NCBI RefSeq assembly: GCF_946479975.1
Contig: NZ_CAMLIX010000146.1
Coordinates: forward strand, 1 to 13,435
DNA from: an uncultured Flavobacterium sp.
GTDB lineage: Bacteria; Bacteroidota; Bacteroidia; Flavobacteriales; Flavobacteriaceae
DNA: 13,435 nt
Reading direction: 5' to 3'
The notes under the pieces: generated by a model
What the model was told of the DNA's origin: nothing
What the model saw: the letters and a program-made list of their open reading frames with translations, nothing else
Databases searched by the model: none
Translations under genes and position numbers: made by a program
Shown here: positions 8,378 to 13,435 of the stretch, one piece after another
Layout of the letters: the number at the start of each line of letters is the position of its first letter
Numbering within the stretch: the stretch's first letter is position 1

Positions 8378-9862
8378 TTATCTATTGATAGCGTCGATTT
8401 TTAAAGTCCATGCTTCTTTTGCAGGAAGATTGTTTCTTAAGCTTTCTGGAATAATTACTTTAAATCCGTTTCCTTCTTTTGTCCATTTTAAAGAAGTTTT
8501 AGAACCTAACATTGTAATTTTTGTTCCTTTTTTAGGGCTGATTGATTTCACAGTAACTTCTGCAGGAATTTTATTTTCTCCTTCTTTAGCTAAATAAAAT
8601 GCGAATACATTTCCTGCTTTATTTTGTGTGAAACAGATATTTTCTTCTTTGTAAGGCTCGATTGGTTTGGTGTTGTAAATCGCTGTGCTGTTTACTTTCA
8701 TCCAATCTCCGTAAGCTTGTAACAAATCATAAGCTCCTTTATCCCATTCTCCTTCTGGACTTGGTGCAATGTTTAATAATAAGTTTCCGCCTTTTGCAAC
8801 GATGTCAACTAACATATGAATACCTTGTCTTCCAGTCATATATTCTGAACCTGGAGAGTAAGACCATCCACCGCCAGCAGGAATACAAGATTCCCATGGG
8901 TAAGGCAAAGTTTTAGCAGGAACGCGTCCTTCCGGCGTTAAATAATTTTGGTTTTTACCGTGAACCGCTCTATCAACCACAATTAAACCTGGTTGTTTTT
9001 GACGTGCTTTTACAACCAATTCGTCCATTTTAGGATCTTGATCTACCACTCTGTGTTTGATGAAACCGTTTTTAGATTCGTTTTCTGCAAATTTCTCGTC
9101 GTAGTTTTCTTTGATGTTTACTTGGTCTCTTTTTCTAACCCATCCTCCATCTAACCATAAAATATCTACTTTTCCGTAGTTTGATAATATTTCTAAGATT
9201 TGGTTGTGAGTGAAATCAACATATTTCTGCCATTTTTCTGGATATAAAGACGGATCGTAATTTACGTTTCTGTCGAATGGAGGAAAGTATGGATCCCAGT
9301 AGTTTTCATTGTGCCAGTCTGGTTTCGAAAAATAAGCTCCAGTTGAAATACCTTCGCCTCTAAATGAGTTGAAAATTTCTTTTAAAACGTCAGCTTTTGG
9401 GTTGGTATGAAAAGGAACGTCTTTACTCGTAATTTTGTAATCAGAATATTTGGTGTCATACATATTAAATCCGTCATGGTGTTTTGTAGTGAAAACCATG
9501 TACTTCATTCCTGCATATTTAGCCGCTTTTGCCCATTTAGCAGGATCAAATTTCACAGGATTAAAAGTCTTTCTTAATCCTTCATAATCTGCAATGTACT
9601 GATTGTAATTTGCCGGATTACTGCCTTTTTTACGCTCACACCATCCGTAATCTTCTGGGCAGATTGACCAAGATTCTACGATTCCCCATTGGCTGTAAGT
9701 TCCCCAGTGCATTAGCAAACCAAATTTTTTGCCTTGCCATTCGTCTAAGTTCTTCAACACTAACGGATCTGTTTCTGGTACGTATCTTTCATCTTCATAA
9801 ATCGCCTGAGCGAAAATCTGAGCTGAAAATAAAAGGGCGATTATGAATATTCCTTTTTTCAT
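8378..9862 (-). CDS. GH29-family alpha-L-fucosidase
   Basis: A retaining exo-alpha-L-fucosidase that releases terminal or core fucose. Signal peptide MKKGIFIIALLFSAQIFAQ is about residues 1-19, with no lipobox. The catalytic barrel shows KFGLLMHWGTYSQWG (46-60), MVFTTKHHDGFNMYD (122-136), FSKPDWH (178-184) and DILWLDGGW (233-241), where D238 is the expected nucleophile; PWESC (322-326, E324) is a candidate acid/base region, though that position varies across GH29. GNLLLNIAPSPEG (359-371) is a typical family block. A beta-sandwich C-terminal domain fills about 400-494. The length of 494 is normal. First gene of the tight GH29-GH92-GH3 cluster, with the 258-bp structured gap upstream. I cannot tell the broad subfamily A from the alpha-1,3/1,4-specific subfamily B by eye. 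No type IX secretion tail is visible, so a periplasmic location is likely. Confidence 0.95.
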   Translation of the reverse strand: MKKGIFIIALLFSAQIFAQAIYEDERYVPETDPLVLKNLDEWQGKKFGLLMHWGTYSQWGIVESWSICPEDYGWCERKKGSNPANYNQYIADYEGLRKTFNPVKFDPAKWAKAAKYAGMKYMVFTTKHHDGFNMYDTKYSDYKITSKDVPFHTNPKADVLKEIFNSFRGEGISTGAYFSKPDWHNENYWDPYFPPFDRNVNYDPSLYPEKWQKYVDFTHNQILEILSNYGKVDILWLDGGWVRKRDQVNIKENYDEKFAENESKNGFIKHRVVDQDPKMDELVVKARQKQPGLIVVDRAVHGKNQNYLTPEGRVPAKTLPYPWESCIPAGGGWSYSPGSEYMTGRQGIHMLVDIVAKGGNLLLNIAPSPEGEWDKGAYDLLQAYGDWMKVNSTAIYNTKPIEPYKEENICFTQNKAGNVFAFYLAKEGENKIPAEVTVKSISPKKGTKITMLGSKTSLKWTKEGNGFKVIIPESLRNNLPAKEAWTLKIDAINR

Positions 9863-9913
9863 CTTTTAATCTGTTTATTGGGTTTTATTTATTCTTTAGT
9901 TTTTAGTTTAATA

Positions 9914-9924
9914 TGCAATCTTAA
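9914..9924 (-). repeat. Leader 11-mer shared with the GH35 gene, copy 1
   Basis: TTAAGATTGCA (minus strand) lies 51 nt upstream of the GH29 start, and the identical 11-mer lies 36 nt upstream of the GH35 start at 12008-12018. It was not found upstream of the SusC-like gene. It may be a shared promoter or regulator half-site, or a chance match between AT-rich leaders. Confidence 0.3.
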
Positions 9925-9946
9925 TTCGTTAAGTGAAATTATTTTC

Positions 9947-10081
9947 AACACATAGAAACATAGTTTATCTAAACTTAAAAAAGGCGTTTCACTAGTTTAA
10001 ATGCACATAGTTTAGCTATGTGTGGAAACTTGTTTCTTCCATTTTCTTTTTTCTACACAAAAAGCTATGTCTCTATGTGTT
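9947..10081. repeat. 135-bp structured intergenic element with 17-bp terminal inverted repeats
   Basis: The outer arms are AACACATAGAAACATAG (9947-9963) and CTATGTCTCTATGTGTT (10065-10081), complementary at 16 of 17 positions, and extended by T and A runs outside. Inside are nested inverted repeats: AGTTTA/TAAACT (9962-9975), GTTTC/GAAAC (9986-9990 with 10025-10029), and CACATAG/CTATGTG (10004-10010 with 10016-10022, 5-nt loop). It starts 39 nt after the GH35 stop and ends 84 bp before the GH29 start. No open frame or clear target-site duplication was seen. It could be a terminator or attenuator, an mRNA-stability element, or a small non-autonomous mobile repeat. A diverged relative lies at 12078-12205. 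Confidence 0.75.
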
Positions 10082-10120
10082 AAAATTTTTATTTTTTTAA
10101 TTTCAACTAACGGGTCAATA

Positions 10121-11971
10121 TTAATTTAATTTGTCTAGTATAGGTTGATCTGTAAAAATTAATTCTTTTGGAGTGTTTTCATTAAGCTGCTCGAATACAA
10201 CAAATTTATTTTCTCCTGCTTTCAACCAACAGCCCGGCACATAAAGCGTTTGTTGCGGTCCTACTTTCCAGTAGCGTCCAAGATTGTGTCCGTTAACAAA
10301 TACAATTCCTTTTCCCCAATTGGTCATGTCAAGAAAAGTATCGGATGGTTTGTCTATGTTTACTGTCGATTCATATATAACTGGTCTCCCCGTTTTTACC
10401 GTTTCATTTTTAAGAACTGGAACTTCATTCATTGGCATTTTATACATTTCCCATCCACCGCTAATTTCATACTCATTAATGAAAACCGGAGAAATAATTC
10501 CTTTTGTATTATGTACAATTTCGGCTCCGTAATTAATACGTCCCATATTTTCCACCAGAATTTCTAGAATACCGTTGAAAGGAATCGTAACAGTCAATTC
10601 GTAATTTTTGAAAACTCTATTCAATTCACCCGCCTTAACTCCATTTACATAAACGGTCGCAAAGTCTCTCAATCCAGCAATTTTTAATTGACCTGAAATA
10701 GGCTGTGTAAATCTTTTACGATATAAAACATATCCATTTCCTTGTTCTAATTTTTCAAATGTTAAAGGTTGATCGTCTACAACTGGCTTTTCTTTTTTGA
10801 TCCAACTTAAAACATCCATGCTCGATTTGACAGGCTGATTAGGATATTTTGTAACGGGTATTTTCTCTGGAATCGGCGCTAATTTTGTTTTAGAATACTT
10901 TTGCATTACTTCACGAATAGCCATAAATTTTGGTGTTGCCCAACCTGCTTCGCTAATAGGCGCATCATAATCATAACTTGTAATATCCGGCTGAATATCA
11001 CTTTCTTCATTATAATTTGCTCCAGAGGTAAATCCGAAATTAGTACCGCCATGTACCATATAATAATTAAAAGAAACACCTGCATCAAGGTACTTTTTAG
11101 TTTGATTGGCAATCTCCTCAGATCCAATTCTAATAAATGGTTCTGCCCAATGATCCAGCCAGCCCGAATAAAACTCTGCCACCATATAAGGCCCTTGCCC
11201 TTTATGGAATTTATCAACCTGCTTTTTTAAATTTTCTATATTGTTTTCACCATTTGCCGTTGGTAACACGCCTTCAACCATTCCACCTTCAAACAGCCAA
11301 GTACCATCAGAAGTGAAAAATGGTTCTTGAAAACCGGTTTCTTTAAGCATATTGTAGATTGCTGTTTTGTATGCTTTATGATCTTCAGCTTTAATATCTG
11401 TTCTTTGAGAAACATAAGACCCAAATTCATTTTCAGCCTGAACCATAATAATAGGTCCTCCTTGACTAGCAAATTGTCCTTTTACTTCTGCATACAAATG
11501 CTCAAGATATGTTTTGCACGCGTCTAAAAACGCTTTATTATTGGTACGAATTACTAAATCTTTATTGTTTTGCAGCCACCAAGGATAACCTCCAAATTCC
11601 CACTCACCACATGCATACGGACCTGGTCTTAGGATTACATATAATCCTTCACTTTTAGCAATACTTAAAAACTCTGATAAATTTTTATTTCCTGTTTTAA
11701 AATCCCATACACCCGGCGCTATTTCGTGGTAATTCCAAAACACATAAGTAGCCACGGTATTCAATCCCATAGCTTTAAGCATTTGCAATCTATGTCTCCA
11801 ATACTCTTTGGGAATACGCTCATAGTGCATTTCTCCTGAATGTATTTTTACAATTTTCCCATCTTTTTGAAATTCTCCATTCGATATAGAAAATCCTTTC
11901 GTTTGCGCCTCAGTAAAAAACGGCATCAAACAAATCAATAATATCCCGAGCTTACATAATATCTTATTCAT
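10121..11971 (-). CDS. GH35-family beta-galactosidase
   Basis: A retaining exo-beta-galactosidase that removes terminal beta-linked galactose. Signal peptide MNKILCKLGILLICLMPFFTEAQ covers about 1-23; the LLIC stretch does not fit a lipobox because isoleucine precedes the cysteine. The GH35 barrel (about 27-345) includes IHSGEMHYERIPKEYW (43-58), LRPGPYACGEWEFGGYPWWL (114-133), GGPIIMVQAENEFGSY (171-186; acid/base expected at E182) and VAEFYSGWLDHW (264-275; nucleophile expected at E266). C-terminal beta-sandwich domains follow, with WGKGIVFVNGHNLGRYW near the end. The length of 616 is normal for bacterial GH35. The gene stands alone between two structured gaps of 258 and 242 bp, so it may be transcribed separately from its neighbours. 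The linkage cleaved (beta-1,3 or beta-1,4) cannot be read from the sequence. Confidence 0.95.
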   Translation of the reverse strand: MNKILCKLGILLICLMPFFTEAQTKGFSISNGEFQKDGKIVKIHSGEMHYERIPKEYWRHRLQMLKAMGLNTVATYVFWNYHEIAPGVWDFKTGNKNLSEFLSIAKSEGLYVILRPGPYACGEWEFGGYPWWLQNNKDLVIRTNNKAFLDACKTYLEHLYAEVKGQFASQGGPIIMVQAENEFGSYVSQRTDIKAEDHKAYKTAIYNMLKETGFQEPFFTSDGTWLFEGGMVEGVLPTANGENNIENLKKQVDKFHKGQGPYMVAEFYSGWLDHWAEPFIRIGSEEIANQTKKYLDAGVSFNYYMVHGGTNFGFTSGANYNEESDIQPDITSYDYDAPISEAGWATPKFMAIREVMQKYSKTKLAPIPEKIPVTKYPNQPVKSSMDVLSWIKKEKPVVDDQPLTFEKLEQGNGYVLYRKRFTQPISGQLKIAGLRDFATVYVNGVKAGELNRVFKNYELTVTIPFNGILEILVENMGRINYGAEIVHNTKGIISPVFINEYEISGGWEMYKMPMNEVPVLKNETVKTGRPVIYESTVNIDKPSDTFLDMTNWGKGIVFVNGHNLGRYWKVGPQQTLYVPGCWLKAGENKFVVFEQLNENTPKELIFTDQPILDKLN

Positions 11972-12007
11972 TTTTTTTCAGATTATATATTTATAAACTT
12001 AAAAAAC

Positions 12008-12018
12008 TGCAATCTTAA
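12008..12018 (-). repeat. Leader 11-mer shared with the GH29 gene, copy 2
   Basis: TTAAGATTGCA on the minus strand, 36 nt upstream of the GH35 start and one base from the inverted repeat at 12020-12037. It is identical to 9914-9924 upstream of the GH29 gene. Confidence 0.3.
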
Positions 12019-12019
12019 A

Positions 12020-12037
12020 GTAGTATCCAAATACTAC
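12020..12037. promoter_or_regulatory. 7-bp inverted repeat upstream of the GH35 gene, candidate operator
   Basis: GTAGTAT-CCAA-ATACTAC has perfect 7-nt arms and a 4-nt spacer, 48 bp upstream of the GH35 start. Read on the minus strand its centre contains TATTTG, part of the Bacteroidota -7 element (TAnnTTTG), but spacing and first bases do not fit well. It may be a regulator site overlapping the promoter or a small leader hairpin. The symmetry is seen; the role is inferred. Confidence 0.4.
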
Positions 12038-12077
12038 AGAGAGTTATTCTTTAATAATTTTACTTTATAGAAGTGAA

Positions 12078-12205
12078 AAACTTGACTTTAAAACTTTGTC
12101 AAAGCTGTCACAAGCATTTCACGTTAAACTATATGTTAGAAACTAGTTTTTTTCGAAACTCTTTACCAAGTTTCAAAAGAAAAAGAATCTATGTTTCTAT
12201 GTGTT
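12078..12205. repeat. Diverged second copy of the structured intergenic element
   Basis: This stretch ends with CTATGTTTCTATGTGTT (12189-12205), the exact reverse complement of the left arm of the element at 9947-10081. It also shares GCATTTCAC (12114-12122; GCGTTTCAC in the other copy) and GAAACT (12155-12160), with the same 41-nt spacing between them in both copies. The matching left arm is missing; instead AAACTTG (12078-12084) can pair with CAAGTTT (12167-12173), and CTTTG-T-CAAAG (12094-12104) and AAACTA/TAGTTT (12126-12131 with 12144-12149) form internal hairpins. The conserved arm begins 8 nt after the GH20 stop. The left boundary is approximate. Confidence 0.6.
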
Positions 12206-12213
12206 TAAAAATT

Positions 12214-13435
12214 TTAATTCACCACAATTTCATCAACAAACAACCAAGAACTTTCTCCTTTAGGACTTTTCTTTAAATTGCCTGCAACAACTTTTACAAA
12301 ACGTGCATTTTGTTTTTGGAAATTGATTTTAAAATCTTTCAATTCCGGAACTGCATTTACAGCATACGGACGTGTAATTTTTCCAACTTGCTGAAATTTT
12401 ACTCCATCATTAGAAACATAAACTTTCACTTCAACTGGGAAATTAACTCCTGCGCCTTGACTTTCTAATGCTCCAACTTTTACTTGCTCGATGCTTTCTA
12501 CTTTTTCAAGGTCAATTACCAATTCCATATCATTTACCAGCCAAGCCTGCCATTGTCCGTCATGGAAATTTTTACTTCCGCGAATGGTATTTACCATAGT
12601 ATTTGCGTCTCCTTTATAACTCTGATTGAAAGGCGTTAAATATTTTACTTTTTTTGCAAATCCTTTATGGAAAACTAGCGTATCTGTAAAGGTTTTTCCG
12701 ACTGGTTTTTCATCTTGAAATAAAGAAGCTTTTAAAACTGTTGTTTCTTTGATTTCAATTGGACTTGTATATTTTACCGCATGATGATCAATGCTTTTAT
12801 CTCCTAAAACATAACGAATGTCTGGATTTGGAAACTCATTTTTCAATTCTACTTTAATTTGTTTATTTGCCAAATCAGCTGTTGAAGAAGCGGTTACCAA
12901 ATACGCACTTTTCGCATAATTGATTCCCAAATAATCGTAACGCTGTAATAAAGAGAATAATCTCGTTGTGAAATCATTCCAATTACGTTTTTCTTTCGGA
13001 CTCCATAAAGTTTCTGATAATGCGGCCAATCTTGGAAAAATCATATATTCAGAATCTTTTGGCACTGCTAAATGTTCTGCCCATAAATTGGCTTGTCCAC
13101 CCAAAACGTGCGCTGCTTCCTGAGGCGTCATTGTCGAAACTACTGGATCAAATTTATACACTTCACTTAACGGATTATAAGCATCAAAAGCTAAAGGTTC
13201 TTCGTTTTGAGGACCTTGATAGAAATTAAAATAACAAGGAGATTCTGGACTCATAATAACGTCATGACCTTGATCTGCAGCTTCGATTCCGCCTTTCATT
13301 CCTCTCCAGCTCATAACCGTTGCATCTGGAGCCAAACCACCTTCTAAAATTTCATCCCAACCGATCACTCTTTTCCCTTTTGAGTTGATGTATTTTTCCA
13401 TACGTTTTACAAAATAACTTTGTAATTCGTTGACA
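12214..13435 (-). CDS. GH20-family beta-N-acetylhexosaminidase, C-terminal part (5' end beyond window)
   Basis: An exo-enzyme that removes terminal beta-GlcNAc or GalNAc by substrate-assisted catalysis. The frame is open through the right edge (VNELQSYFVKR precedes the methionine at 13401), so that methionine is internal and the gene is cut. Counting from it: GH20 barrel blocks VIGWDEILEGGLAP (12-25), TVMSWRG (28-34), YFNFYQ (57-62) and GGQANLWAEH (101-110); barrel end near 165; a chitobiase/Fn3-like C-terminal domain (about 175-245); and an F5/8 type C (discoidin-like) carbohydrate-binding domain (about 260-393, with WQAWLVNDMELVIDL and EVKVYVSNDG). The catalytic Asp-Glu pair lies upstream of the visible part, so activity cannot be judged. 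A 242-bp gap separates it from the GH35 gene. No type IX secretion tail is seen at the C-terminus. Confidence 0.93.
   Translation of the reverse strand, partial: VNELQSYFVKRMEKYINSKGKRVIGWDEILEGGLAPDATVMSWRGMKGGIEAADQGHDVIMSPESPCYFNFYQGPQNEEPLAFDAYNPLSEVYKFDPVVSTMTPQEAAHVLGGQANLWAEHLAVPKDSEYMIFPRLAALSETLWSPKEKRNWNDFTTRLFSLLQRYDYLGINYAKSAYLVTASSTADLANKQIKVELKNEFPNPDIRYVLGDKSIDHHAVKYTSPIEIKETTVLKASLFQDEKPVGKTFTDTLVFHKGFAKKVKYLTPFNQSYKGDANTMVNTIRGSKNFHDGQWQAWLVNDMELVIDLEKVESIEQVKVGALESQGAGVNFPVEVKVYVSNDGVKFQQVGKITRPYAVNAVPELKDFKINFQKQNARFVKVVAGNLKKSPKGESSWLFVDEIVVN

Noticed and set aside
9947..10081. CRISPR-like or tRNA-like structure
   Set aside because: The repeats are inverted rather than direct, there are no regular spacers, and no cloverleaf or anticodon arm can be drawn.
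9947..10081. Insertion sequence with transposase
   Set aside because: At 135 bp it has no coding capacity and no clear target-site duplication, so at most it could be a non-autonomous relic.
10901..11230. 109-codon plus-strand frame, with a 103-codon minus frame at 10906-11217
   Set aside because: Both lie inside the well-supported GH35 gene in other frames and show no domain or signal peptide; they are shadow frames.
10121..11971. Lipoprotein signal in the GH35 enzyme (LLIC near residue 14)
   Set aside because: Isoleucine at -1 does not fit the lipobox, which needs a small residue, and the hydrophobic core continues past the cysteine to a normal signal-peptidase I site.
12073..12276. 67-codon plus-strand open frame across the GH20-GH35 gap
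   Set aside because: It overlaps the GH20 3' end antisense and the structured repeat, has no recognisable domain, and its composition follows the AT-rich gap.

Overview
The window looks like part of a polysaccharide (glycan) utilization locus from an AT-rich Bacteroidota chromosome, most likely a Flavobacterium or close relative. The grounds are a SusC/SusD pair, glycosidases with Bacteroidota-style signal peptides ending in AQ, start codons without a clear Shine-Dalgarno sequence, and the overall protein style. No tRNA, rRNA, CRISPR array, transposase or phage gene was seen. All seven genes lie on the minus strand, so transcription runs from high to low coordinates.

In order of transcription: a GH20 beta-N-acetylhexosaminidase whose 5' end lies beyond the right edge (12214-13435); a 242-bp gap with a structured repeat copy and a short inverted repeat; a GH35 beta-galactosidase (10121-11971); a 258-bp gap with a larger structured repeat; a tight three-gene cluster of GH29 alpha-L-fucosidase (8378-9862), GH92 alpha-mannosidase (6123-8366) and PA14-containing GH3 glycosidase (3450-6110), with gaps of only 11 and 12 nt; a 262-bp gap with an 18-bp-arm hairpin and a 12-bp palindrome; a SusC-type TonB-dependent transporter (101-3187); and the first 28 codons of a SusD-type lipoprotein (1-84).

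The five exo-glycosidases together suit stripping of a fucosylated, galactosylated complex N-glycan: fucose by GH29, galactose by GH35, GlcNAc by GH20, mannose by GH92, with the GH3 removing another beta-linked sugar. A plant-type N-glycan with beta-1,2-xylose is one possibility. All four enzymes with visible N-termini have ordinary signal peptides, no lipobox and no visible type IX secretion tail, so they probably act in the periplasm on oligosaccharides imported by SusC/SusD. No endo-acting enzyme, PNGase, sialidase or regulator is in the window.

The least explained content is between genes. Two related structured elements follow the GH35 and GH20 stop codons and share a 17-nt arm plus two short blocks at identical spacing. 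There are also two candidate operator-like palindromes, upstream of susC and of the GH35 gene.
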